64,000 nucleotides of DNA from positions 124,001 through 188,000 of the forward strand of contig JAMXBD010000055.1 of assembly GCA_024138025.1 (NCBI GenBank), in the 5' to 3' direction. Position numbers and translations under genes: made by a program. Below the pieces are notes generated by a model. It was not told the DNA's origin and searched no databases. It worked only from the letters and a program-made list of their open reading frames with translations. The stretch comes from Combretum micranthum. Lineage: Eukaryota; Streptophyta; Magnoliopsida; Myrtales; Combretaceae. Positions 11,388 to 22,383 of the stretch are shown one piece after another (the first letter of the stretch is position 1; each line of letters opens with the position of its first letter).

Positions 11388-13240
11388 CTATAATAGCTTA
11401 AGACCTACCTTAGCAATACTCCTCTTTACGAGATCTTTGGATAATCCATTTGTTAAAGGATCTACTAAGTTATCACTAGTCTTAACATAAATGACAATTA
11501 TAACTCCATACCTTGCTAATTCTCTTATATATTCATGTCTTAAACTTATGTGTTTAGACTTTCCATTGTAAATTTTATTATAGGCTCGAGACATAGTTGT
11601 TTCACTATCACAAAAGGTTGAAATAGCTGACAATGGTTGTAGCTACAACTTTATTTCAATAAGCAAATTTCTTAGTCATTCCACCTTTTTACCATCTACA
11701 GCAAATGCCATAAACTTAGCTTCCATCATTGAGTAAGTTACATACGTTTATTTCTTTGAAGCCCAACTTATGGCTCTACCACCTAATGTGAATATCCATC
11801 ATGAAGCACGATAGCACTTGTTATCTAACTTGCATCTAAATAACCTTTTAGTACGGTTATAAAGTTACCATAAACTAATATAAGCTTTACAATTTTCTTC
11901 AAATAACCAAATACTCTGGATATAGCTTTCCAGTATTTAGTACTAGAGTTACTTGTAAATCTTGACAGCTTGTACACTACATAGTAATATTAGGTTTAAT
12001 ACAATGCAACGCATACATTAAACTCCTTATAGAACTGACATATTCTAATTGTGCTATTGCTCTTCTTGCGTTCTTTTAGAATGTAATGTAAGGATCATAA
12101 GGAGTTGTGTATTCTTTCTTTTCTAAGTGTTTAAACTTTTGAAGAATTTTTTCAATATAGTGTGACTGAGTTAACACAATATTCTCATTTTGTTTTAACA
12201 CTATAATACCCAATATTGTATCTACCTCATTTAAATTTTTCATCTTAAATTGTGAGTTAAGCTATTTCTCGCTCTCATTTATTCTAATCATATTTATTCC
12301 AAATAACAGTAAATCATCAACATATAGAAAAATAATAATACCATATTTCTTTGTAAATTTCGAATAAATGCATTTTCAACACTATTATGTACAAAACCAT
12401 TTGTTAAGATCACACTATCAAACTTCTCATGCCATTGTTTTGAAGCCTGTTTAAGTCTATACAATGATTTAATTAACTTGCAAACTTTTTTTTAATTTCT
12501 GGGCAGCACAAAGCCTTTCAATTGTTCCATATATACTTCTTCTTTGAGATCAACATTTAGAAAAGCCATTTTTACATCCATTTGATGCACCTATTAATTA
12601 CAAATAAAAGCAATGGCTAATAACACGCTTATAGGTGCCATTCTTGTAGCAAGAACATATGTATCAAAATAATTAATTCCTTCCCATTGGTTTAATCCTT
12701 TTGCTATTAATCTTACTTTGAAAGTTTGTAACGAACCGTCCAAACTATATTTTCATCTAAATACCCACTTTTAACCTATTCCTTTAGATCCTTGAGACAA
12801 ATCAACTAAAATCTAAGTATTAGTTGACAATAGGGAATCAATTTCATCATTTATTGACTTTTTTCAAAAAGCCACACCATGAGAAGTCATGGCTTCATGA
12901 TACGTTTTGGGATCACTATTTGCATTAAGTATAATGGGAATTTTACAAAATGCAGAATCTCTATTATCTTCTACTAAGAAGTTAAGAGCTTGAGAATCAA
13001 TGAATCCATGATCTAGATTTTTACTTTTCTTTACCCTTTCACTTCTTCTAGGTTCTTAAGTGGATTCTATATTTATTTCTATACTATTTTTCTTAATAGA
13101 GTTTCTTGTATTTGTGTCTTGTTATGTGATTTCATTGTCAACTAGCTAGAAATTCTACATCTCTAGTTTCAGCTATAATATGCATAAACAACAAAAATTC
13201 CTTTCAAGGCTTTTGCACCAAGTTTTCTCCTTTTTGGATA
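11388..13240 (-). pseudogene. Copia pol remnant (integrase end, RT, RNase H)
   Basis: Reading leftward on the - strand: EKLGAKALKGIFVVYAYYS (integrase C-terminal block, about 13170-13230); DPKTYHEAMTS, then FKVRLIAKG-like and INYFDTYVLATRMAPISVLLA (start of RT); [20 protein letters not shown] (catalytic motif A) near 12540-12600; [17 protein letters not shown]; and the catalytic YVDD at 12313-12324. RNase H follows, with GGRAISWASKK and VTYSMMEAKFMAF, ending in the open stretch 11388-11633 (TTMSRAYNKIYNGKSKHISL, DNLVDPLTNGL). Several stops and frame changes separate these blocks, so no complete protein can be made. Unlike the gypsy copy, the RT YVDD is preserved. Confidence 0.92.
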
Positions 13241-13250
13241 AAAAATTCTA

Positions 13251-13484
13251 CAGTAGGCTTTCAATCATGGTAGTGATCGCACTTATGATCTTCATGGCAG
13301 TTAAATTTTTGCCTTGATCACAGCCATGATCATGGCGATGATTTCTATGGAAATCAAAAGACTTATTATGGCCTTGATCACAATCATGCTTTTCATGGTT
13401 TTCGTGTTTTATTTTATTCTTCTTCTTTTGCTCCAAGTACAAGACCCATATTATATACTACATAATTGACAATTTATTTCAACA
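13251..13484 (-). repeat. Copia LTR-like repeat, upstream copy
   Basis: It is a direct match to 10661-10892 (both contain GGCTTTCAATCA, TTATTATGGCC or TTATTATGACC, and TACATAATTGACAAT). On the - strand it starts TGTTGAAATAAATTG at 13484. Its low-coordinate end abuts integrase-derived coding sequence with no primer-binding site between. Confidence 0.8.
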
Positions 13485-13952
13485 ACCCCACGTTAGTGTA
13501 TTATAGATTAGTGCAAGAAAATATTCTCACAAGATAGATTGAAGCTTGTAGATTCCAAATATATGAATTTCTTTACAAGATTAGTAAGAACATTGTTGTG
13601 ATCAACCTTAATTTTCTATGCAGCCCAAAAAAAAAAAAAAAAAGGAATGAAGAGAAAAGAAAGAGAGAAGGGCAAACTCGACATTCATCCGAGGAATAAT
13701 AGGAGTACATGTGTAATATTCCTTTTTATTAAGTTCCCTCTTTATTGATTTTGATGATGCCAGAAAGAAGTAAAGTTATCTAATTAATTTAACAATGTGT
13801 GCAACAACATAAGCCGAAATAAAAAAAAAAAAAAGAAAAAGATAAGAAGAGCAAGAAGGCTTCCATCCCACTAGCCTGAGTTAAGCACTAGGTTTAGTGG
13901 CCATGGAAGGCCTTGAGCCTCTTCAGGGCACGAGTTCATGAGACAAAACATA
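13485..13952. other. Intergenic, no gene recognised
   Basis: AT-rich, with two A-tracts (13626-13643 and about 13820-13834). No open frame or repeat of note. Confidence 0.5.
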
Positions 13953-14300
13953 TCAAAAAGACTCGAAATTAGATGAAGCTAGAGACTTCATTTTTGCGAT
14001 GGTGTCGGCTCTAAAGTTGAGTTCTCTAGGTATGTAGTGTATCTTGCCACCATCTATTTGGTTCAACTTATCCTTGCATAAAGAAACTAGGTTAGCAAAA
14101 GGAGGGGGATAGTCACAGTTAATAAATTTCATAGCTAGAAGAAAATTTGAAAGGTAAGTAATATGGTGTAGACCCTTGTCTACACATAAAATTAGAGCTT
14201 CATGTATGTAGTTCAACTTCAACTAGGGATAACTAGGCTATCTTTTAACAGATGCCGCAAGAATTGAGTTGCATGTCATGGCATAAGCCCCAAATGCTGC
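13953..14300 (-). pseudogene. RNase H-like (RVT_3 type) relic
   Basis: On the - strand, AFGAYAMTCNSILAASVKR is followed by two stops. The open stretch 13953-14222 then has EALILCVDKGLHHITYLSN, FLLAMKFINCDY, FANLVSLCKDKL and HYIPRELNFRADTIAK. The order and motifs match the plant RNase H-like domain found at the end of LINEs and in related orphan genes, including the final H..REAN..AD-type motif. The acidic ESDS of the third conserved strand reads LSNF, and stops interrupt the domain, so it is a dead fragment. No reverse transcriptase adjoins it. Confidence 0.72.
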
Positions 14301-16275
14301 ACGCTGCCATTCAAAGATGGGAGTACGCAGCCGAACAACCGCAGGGGCTTCCAGCAGTGATAGCTAAACTAACCAGATGGGCTGGGGGAGAATGCATCAT
14401 ATACTTTAAAAGTGTATTTGGATCTGTGATAATTTTTAATAATATATACATAGTCTTAACCAATTGTTGAAATCATAAAATCATCGTCATCTAGAATATT
14501 TTAATAATGATTTTAAGCCTTACAAAAATTAAGGGATATGTACATACCTTCAAAAAATATTAAAGGAGGGAAAAACATGAGGCTATAGATGATAATATTA
14601 GTAAAATATTGTTTAATGGTCAAACACAAAATTAATAAATTTAGCTTAAACTAATTATTTGAAATAATGATAAAATTCAAATAATTAGACCTAATTTACG
14701 ATGAATGAGAGAGTTATATATTGTTGATTTTGAGATAATATTCATTAAAAGTTGTGTGTACCTTTTTAACCTTATCTGATAGAATTTGGTATCGACTAGT
14801 CCATAGCGTATGATTGGATTTGTTTTCTTTTCTTCTTTCTAAACCTTTTAAGATTATTAAACCATATTCAATACCATCCATTAGCGGTCCATGAGATCCA
14901 ATGGTGATTATCTAGCCACTCCATTTTATCCCCTATCACATCGACTTAGCTTGTTTGGCTAGGTTTGACCACCGAATAGAACTATAAGAGTCTTGGGGTT
15001 TTGGTCGGGTCTATTAGTTAAACCTATGTGGTTCTATTGAAAAAAAACAACAAATATAAAATAAATAGAAGGTATATCTAGTATAAAAAATATATAAATA
15101 ATTACACAATGTATTAATTTTGTCCTCCCGAAGGGCAACAAGGGTATCAGCCAGAAAAAGCTATAACAGATGGCAGCATAAGCTTTCATTTTATGGATTC
15201 CAATTCATTTTGTGCATAGGAAAAAGGAGTTAGTTGGGAAGCACAACATGAACCAATGAATAAAAGGTTATGACTGCCGCTATGAAAACTTTAAAAAATA
15301 TAACGACTGATGGTATTGTAGCCTAGTAGTATCTTCCCAATCTCTCAAGTGAGATAGCTTTTTATTAATGATAAAACTATAATGGAATTGCTATTTTAGT
15401 GAAGTGCATCAGCATTTAATCTATTGCTATAAAAACACAAAAATAAATGCAATTAGAGAACATGCCTAATATCTTTGCATAGAATTCTGCTAAAAAAAAT
15501 AATCTAAAATCTAAGTAATGTAAGACTTTTTTTTCTTTTGTAATATTTTTTAGAGTGTCGCTATAATTTCACATCATTGATGTTTTTGTGTATAAATAAG
15601 TACGCATCATTCATAGTTTTCGAGCAAAAATGTGCTAAAAAATGTAGTATTCTTACATCCAATTTCTATTTTAAATTTATAATTTTATTCTAAATTAATT
15701 TTTTTAATTTATTTGAAATAAATGCAGAAGAGGAACCTAGATTGGACCTCCCTAAGACCCAATGGGTCCATGGTTCAAGATCTAACCCGCCCCTGGATGT
15801 AGCGGTTTTGGGTCCCATAAAAGTAGATTTGGGACATGATAGATCTTGGTCAGGTGTGGATTGGACCGTCCTGTGAGATGTCAACTTGCAAAAACCCATT
15901 TACTTATAAGAGGTTTTGTTTGAGGTTAAGAGAAGAATTGCAATTTGGTATTTCAAAGGATAGGGATTATTTTGGATTAACTATTATTCACTTGAAATTT
16001 AGTCTAAATATGATATTTACTATTCTAGAGGAATTAGGGTGATTATTCTTTTTAAGTGAACAAGCTATTAGTTTTATGAGAAGAATATTGCATTGGGAAT
16101 ATGATTAGTTCAATCTTTTAAGTATAACTAAATATAATAATATTTATTTAATAATGCTTAGTGCCCACTTAAAAAAAATCCAAAATTAAAGTTACAATAA
16201 AAAAAAAGAAGGTACTAACAAATTAAGAAAGTTTTAAGGAGAGGAGGGGCCTTTAACGGGAAGAAATTTTATAAA
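14301..16275. other. Intergenic, no gene recognised
   Basis: AT-rich, apart from a GC-richer patch at 14300-14400 opposite the RNase H relic and another at 15720-15900. No domain was recognised in the short open frames at 14252-14470, 15690-15899 or 15836-16042. Confidence 0.5.
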
Positions 16276-16760
16276 TGGATCTTATAAAGGAAAACACAAT
16301 AAATTTGACACCATATATAACAAAAAATCTTATGGTATTAAGTTAGTGAGTATTTTTTCCTATAAATTATTCACGCATTATACATAGTTTTCATATGGGA
16401 CTTTTATAGCCTAATACTTATATCTTAACAATCTCCCCTTTAAGTGTGAGTCTCCACAATGGATTTTGGCCTTAATTCCCCTTGAGTATAATTCTTATGG
16501 TCTCGTCAGGAGCTTGTTGAATTTACTTCACTGAAGTCGTTTTACAAGCAACCTACTGCTCATCTTACATCATAGGTTTCACACATGACTTACCACCATA
16601 AAGCTCTTTTTTCAAAAATAAGGAGACAATGAGCTTTTGATGGCGAATAGATCTTGTGAAAAAAAACACACAATAATCTTGACACCGTATATAATCTAAA
16701 GTTTTAAGATACTAAGCTAATAAATCTTTCCTTTTATAAATTCTTCGTATAATCTATATA
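16276..16760. repeat. Pair of diverged 110-bp direct repeats
   Basis: Segments 16276-16390 and 16646-16760 share GATCTT, AACACA, TTGACACC(A/G)TATATAA and TATAAATT, about 370 bp apart. They look like decayed copies of a dispersed element. The spacer holds no gene. Confidence 0.5.
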
Positions 16761-16900
16761 TTTCTTACTTGATGGTGGGTTTCTTTTCCTTTGGTCCTTT
16801 TTTTTCCCGTTTATTGTTGTTGAAGTTCCTTTTCAACATCATCTCTTACAATTAAGAAGTATGAGATCAATATTGATCTTTTTTTTTTTAACAAATGAAA

Positions 16901-17242
16901 GGGTAAATATCAAATTTGATACATGAATTTTGCATGAAAATTCAATTTAGAACCCAAACTTTGAATTGGTTAGTTTAATATCTAATTAAATTTTTTGTGA
17001 TTATTTTTATTATTTGCTTAGCATCGTTTGCGCAACATATCATTAAAATTTTATCAATGTTGTAATACCATTTAACACTGATAAATTGCTTTTTTCATAT
17101 CAAGAAACAAAGCAAACGGTGGTAGTAAAATAATAAAAATTAGCCACAAAAACTTTGATTATATAGTAAATTGGTCATTTTAAATTTTAAGTATCAAATT
17201 GTATTTCTATATAAAATTTATGTACTAAATTTGATATTTTCC
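16901..17242. mobile_element. MITE with about 60-bp terminal inverted repeats
   Basis: The left end GGGTAAATATCAAATTTGAT and the reverse complement of the right end (GGAAAATATCAAATTTAGTA) match over about 60 bp with substitutions. The element is 342 bp and non-coding. Related sequence occurs at 39171-39466, with partial matches near 6385 and 21185. The superfamily is not assigned; no clean target duplication was found. Confidence 0.7.
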
Positions 17243-19618
17243 TCAAACAAAATCCTTTGTTAGTGGCATAAGACATATAAATGATACCGATAGACAAGTC
17301 CATATACGAAGGATTTTACTAATATCTAGGTTTCAAACCTACCTAACATTTCCTTTTTTCATAAAAGAGGCACCTCTTCCTAAAAAGTGAGAACCTTCAG
17401 GGGTGATATATTGCCCTTTCTAAATCCCCAGTCTGGCACGACGGGTAAGTTTCTTCTCTAATTTGTGCACCTTCTAGTCTAGTTTTTCACTTTCTAATCT
17501 AGTTTATCAAAAAGTTATTTTTGGACATATTTTCACAAGATTCATCATAAAAGCTTTTGCAATGCATATTTTGCTATTTCTAACACAATCTATATTTTTT
17601 GACCAAAAAAAAAAACAATTTATGTTTAGTGAGTTTTTGTTTCATTTGAAACAAGGAGCAAGTTGCCATAACATTTTCCAACGGACGAAAAGTACACCAC
17701 AATTGTTAATTGCATGGTTGTACTGGTTGTTTTACTAGTCAAAGTTTTTATATTTTTTTAAGGTACAAAGGAATTTGAAAATGCTATTAAATAATGTTAT
17801 GTAATTGTACGGGAAAAGGACAAATTAATAATACTTTAATATTTAATTATAAAAATACCACAAAAACAAAAATAATCACAATTTTAAACAACTTGAATTC
17901 GTTTATTGAAGAGACAAGTTTGGCCTAGGAATTGACATAAAAAAATAATAAGATATAAATAAATATAAAAAAAAAACTAATACAACAATAAAAAGGCAAA
18001 AAATATTAAATGATTTATATTATTTTCTATATGAATAGGAATTAATTATTATCCATTCACAACATTTAAATAAATATGATTCAAAAACATGTATATTTGC
18101 TTTATATAGAGTATCACAAAAAAAAAAAAAAAAAAATTCCCTAAACATTATAAGACTTATTCTTTCATCAACTTAAGTGAGATGTGCTTGTGTATAGAAC
18201 AAAAAAATAGTCCCACACTGCATAAAAGTGGGAATGTTGTTTTGGTGATACTTTATAAAAAACAAATAAACAAGTTTTTTAATTTATATTTATTTAGTGT
18301 ATTGTTATTGATAGCACATTAAACACTGTAAATAGATAAAACTAATTATTTATATCTTATTAAATCGTTTCTTGAAGACAGGAGTTTGGTATAACTCTAT
18401 CAGACTCATCTCTTCATCTTTCCAATCTTGTCTTTTGAGAAGAGGAGTTCAGTCACAAAATAACTCAACTTTTAAAGAAACAAGTTCAAATTACCTAAAA
18501 TGGATATTATTTTTATTTAGTGGAATTTTTATAATTAAATATTAAATTATTATTTTTTTTCTTTTCCTATAATTGTACTTTGTAAATAATTACGATGAGT
18601 TGATAATAAAATTTTCAAAATTTTTAGAGTTTATAGGTAAAATAATCGGTTTATTATTTAACTATTAAGAAAAAAAAAATAAAATTCAATATATGGAGGA
18701 GTAGATGTAGTTTTAAAAATTAACAGGAGTTGAAGGAGTAAATTTAAAAATTTTGAGATGTGCATATAACTTCAAATTTTTTCGTGAATAATCAATATAA
18801 AATTTTAAAAATCCTTTTAAGCTAGTAATTAAGTTGTTTATCATATTGTTATGCCTTGTAAAGCTATATGGTTTGAATTAGTGCTTTCTAACTCCATCGA
18901 AACAAAATGGTGGTAAAAAGAATTGTTGTCTGAAAATTTTGAATGACTGATATAAAATATATATAGTTTTCATTGAGTTTTATTATCATATAATCATCCA
19001 CTCAACTTTTGATCTTATGTTGTTCATATTGTAATGTAACATATAAAAAGTAATCATCACTAAGATGATGGAACACAAAATAAAACTGGTTAATTTGGAC
19101 ATCTACTAAATAACGAAAAGAACAATTTTTCACCCGTATATGTGTTCTTTATCAAAAGTATAAACAGTCCTTGCACTAATGGAACCTAAAATCATTGCTC
19201 GAACTTTGAGTATCTTTACATTATGTATAAATTTTAAAGCTGCAACATAATATACTTAATTAAGTGTTTATGTTTATAAAATTGTTCTATTTCCAATTGT
19301 TTTCGTTCGTACTTATTATCAATAAATATTCGTCATTTAGTAAATCACGGGAAAAAATAATTATACAGAGCCCCATTATGTAATAGCATAAAGATGAGTA
19401 GTGAAATAAATAAAAAAGTTTTTCTTTTCACATGCAATACAAACAAATAATAGTGCATAGAAATTATTTCGAAAAAAATGTAAATTATCCTTTTGAATTT
19501 GGTCCCCACCCTATATATCCCTAAATTTTTAAATATTATAAATTACTCTATAAATTTTAATGAATGGATAAACTAGGTTCTAAAAGTTAAAAATGATCAT
19601 CTCTTAACTTTGTCTTTG
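17243..19618. other. Intergenic, no gene recognised
   Basis: Very AT-rich sequence with A/T tracts. No open frame with a recognisable domain and no clear repeat structure were seen. Confidence 0.5.
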
Positions 19619-20165
19619 GTCAAAAACACCCCTAAACCTTATTAAAGTGTTATTAAAATAGCCCACATGCTCAAATTCAAATCCTTAGGCCACAACTCAT
19701 ATAGGTGTAATTAATGTACCTTAATCTTTGAATTTAATAATGTTCTTTTTTTTTTTATGTTACAATAGAGGGCTTGTTGCCCACAAGTATACAAGCCTAT
19801 TAAATAATTTTTTTATAGGAAAATATGTATTATATTAATAAAACACAGTAAAGTTAGGGATATGGACCACATTACACGCAGTCATATGACTAATTACATC
19901 CATGGCCAGTATGTGGCATTGTCATTCATTGACAGTAGGACTAGGTATCTATACAAATTAGATTTGTGCTTGATAAAGGACGTGCATGGTCGAGGAGAGG
20001 CAAAAGCTTTTTGCTTCATAACTTCAAGCAGGACAAAATAAACTCCCTCATCTGCTTCCTCTTTGCTTGGCAGATGCGATACTGGATTAGCCATTTGAGT
20101 ACCATGCTTAGACATACAAAATAGGGTAACTTACATTTATAAGAAAACTAAGTTTTAAAAATAAA
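19619..20165. repeat. Tandem duplication, copy 1
   Basis: About 530 bp, repeated at 20252-20768 at roughly 80 percent identity by eye. Shared blocks include CCTAAACCTTATTAA, TTTGAATTTAATAATGT, GCTTGTTGCCCA and TTGCTTGGCA. A - strand open frame (19894-20115) is paralogous to one in copy 2 (MANPVSHLPSKEEADEGVYF against MANLVLCLPSKDEANEGVCF). No known domain was recognised. The right end contains a decayed version of the CACTA terminus found intact in copy 2. Confidence 0.8.
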
Positions 20166-20251
20166 TTTTTTGTCTTTAAAATAAGTTTTTGTCACAAAAC
20201 ATTATTAATTAGTATCCCCTAATTCTTACATTCAATAATGTCCTTTTCAGA

Positions 20252-20768
20252 AACACCTCTAAACCTTATTAAGAGCCATTAAAATAGCTTGCATTCTCAA
20301 ATTCAGTCCTTTACACCACAACTTGTGTAGGTGTAATTAATACACCACAATCTTTGAATTTAATAATGTCCTTTTTTCTTATGCTACAATAGAGTGCTTG
20401 TTGCCCATTAGGTATACAAGCCTACTAGCGCTATTTTTTATAAGAAAATATATATTATATTAATAAAACATAGTAAGGTCAAGCGATAAAAACCCCATTA
20501 CACGTAGTAATAGGATTAATTACATCCATAGCTAATATCGGGTTTCCATACAAATTAAATTTATACTTGATAAAGCAAATGCACGGTAGAGGAAGAGGCA
20601 AAAGTGCCTTTCGCTTCATAGCTTTTGGTAGGACAAAACAAACTCCCTCATTTGCTTCGTCTTTGCTTGGCAAACACAATACCAGATTAGCCATTTAATT
20701 ACCATGCCCGGATATACAAAATAGCGTAACTTGCACTACAAGAAAATCGAGTTTTAAAAATAAGATTT
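20252..20768. repeat. Tandem duplication, copy 2
   Basis: Partner of 19619-20165. Its - strand open frame at 20479-20694 is paralogous to that of copy 1. The right end overlaps the start of the CACTA-type MITE at 20734. Confidence 0.8.
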
Positions 20769-20894
20769 CTGTTATAGAAAGTATATTTCTATCGTAGAAA
20801 TCATTGTTGTTGATTCTTTCTATAGAAATAGAATTTCTTTTACTAATTCTTCATTGTAAAATCTTTGTATGTAAAGGTTAATTTTCTTATAATG
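20734..20894. mobile_element. 161-bp CACTA-type MITE
   Basis: The left end is CACTACAAGAAAA, the canonical CACTA (En/Spm) terminus. The right end is TTTTCTTATAATG, its inverse with two G-to-A changes. Both ends are flanked by the 3-bp target duplication TTG (20731-20733 and 20895-20897), the size expected for CACTA elements. The interior has repeated TTTCTAT..AGAAA subterminal motifs and no gene. Confidence 0.85.
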
Positions 20895-21690
20895 TTGATC
20901 AAGGTAAGGCATCCTTCCCTACAAGCATTAACGGCATGATAATATTTGTTTTGATTTTGTATTTGAGTTTAAAGTATCTTTAGTACAAGCTCTAGATTTT
21001 TGTATGCATTTATTCTTCGAAGCCCTTGATTGGTGCAATAGTGTAGTCCCAATAATTTCCTAATTTACTTTGAATAACCCATGATCCATTGCACTGTTTC
21101 ATCTAGGATGGTTCCTCCTATCACTGCTTTGTTTCTTATAATTGATGCATCTGCAAATAGGTTAATATTTGCACTTAGCTGTAGAGTCAAGTTTTGAGAA
21201 AAATTGGAATTGGTCAATTTAGTATTTGAAAGAAATTTTCATGTATATTAATAATATCTTAATTAAGTTCTTTTATGTACTAAATTGATTAATATTAAAG
21301 TTTTTATTGTATTAAATTGATTAATTTCAAAATTCAAATATCTAATTATATACTTTACTAAAATTTAGATACGATTTGTGACATTATCGATCTTTATTAT
21401 TAATAATATCTAAAAACTTTAAAAGTATATCAATATATAAATTGCACTTAATAATAATTTGTATCGTCTCTCAAAATTCCCAATTTTTTATGAAATTTGA
21501 TGAATTATAAATAAATATAAAAAAATTATTGATATTTTTATCATTTTTTGGAATAAATTATCGATCCGGTGAAAAAAAAAAAAAAAAACCATTGGACTGT
21601 GGAATTTTCATAGTTTTACTTTTTACCCCAAAAAAACATTCTCTCTCGATTTATATGCATATGCACAGGACCCTAAGTTTACTGTTTACT
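20895..21690. other. Upstream flank of the KNOX gene
   Basis: The stretch 21185-21400 resembles one arm of the 16901/39171 MITE family (repeated ATTGATTAATTT and AATATCTAATTATA motifs). The rest is AT-rich and may include KNOX promoter elements, none of which can be named with confidence. Confidence 0.45.
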
Positions 21691-22065
21691 AACCATACTT
21701 ACTTTCACTCAACATCACTTACTCACTGGTTCCTTTCCTTCCTTGCTTCCTTCCTTCCTAGTCACTGCTCTCTCTACTCTCTCTCTCTCTTTCTCTGTGC
21801 TTCTCTTTTCTGCACCTTTGTCTTGGAAAAGAAAAGACTCCCAGTCTCGTCCCTTTCGCTAACCTCACTCCTTCTCTCTTTTTATAACACGCACACACCA
21901 AGTACCCCCAATTTCTCTCTCTTTCTCTTCAGGTGTTTCCCTTTACTTTTCTCCCTCCCCTCTTTATCTCTCCCTCTCCTTTCTCTCCTTCTTACCTTTC
22001 AAAAAAAAAAAAAAAAAAAACCTAGAACGAAAAACCTTAAAAACCTTAACATATTACACATATTA
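21691..22065 (+). promoter_or_regulatory. Pyrimidine-rich 5' leader of the KNOX gene
   Basis: Long CT runs (for example 21774-21800 and 21915-21997) and an A-tract at 22002-22020 precede the start codon at 22066. CT-rich leaders are common in plant 5' untranslated regions. The transcription start cannot be fixed from sequence. Confidence 0.5.
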
Positions 22066-22383
22066 ATGGACGAGTTTTATAGGCAGCAGCTTGATCTGGT
22101 GTTGCCGTCCTCATCGGCAGATGATGATAGAATCACTCACAACAACTTGACATCTGCACCACCTAATTCTGCTACTGCTACTGCTACCACTACTACGTGT
22201 GATGATAATCGTGGTGATTTTTGTAGTGGTGGTTCCCTAAACGACGTAGTTCGTTTCGAAGATGCTCATAAAATCGAGTCCAATAATATGGCCGGATCCG
22301 ACATGTCGGATCTGATCAAGACCCAGATTTCTTCTCACCCTCTTTATCCTCAATTGGTCTCCGCCTACATACAATGTCAGAAG
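22066..22383 (+). CDS. KNOX exon 1
   Basis: This exon encodes 106 residues: a low-complexity N-terminus rich in S, T and D and the first half of KNOX1. It ends AYIQCQK at a GTGAAT donor in phase 0. Confidence 0.9.

Larger units (their letters stand above)
10661..13484 (-). mobile_element. Truncated Ty1/copia retrotransposon
   Basis: The - strand encodes the end of integrase, reverse transcriptase and RNase H in copia order (integrase before RT). It is flanked by about 235-bp direct repeats (13251-13484 upstream, 10661-10892 downstream) that start TGTTGAAATA on the - strand. Gag, protease and most of integrase are missing: the upstream repeat joins the coding remnant directly near 13240. Many stops and frame changes are present. 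Confidence 0.88.

Noticed and set aside
14252..14470. 72-codon open frame on the + strand
   Set aside because: It lies opposite the RNase H relic on the - strand and shows no domain of its own.
21529..22065. Open frame continuing upstream of the KNOX start, giving a longer N-terminus
   Set aside because: The upstream translation is phenylalanine/serine/leucine-rich low complexity from a CT-rich leader. MDEFYRQQ at 22066 is a normal KNOX start.
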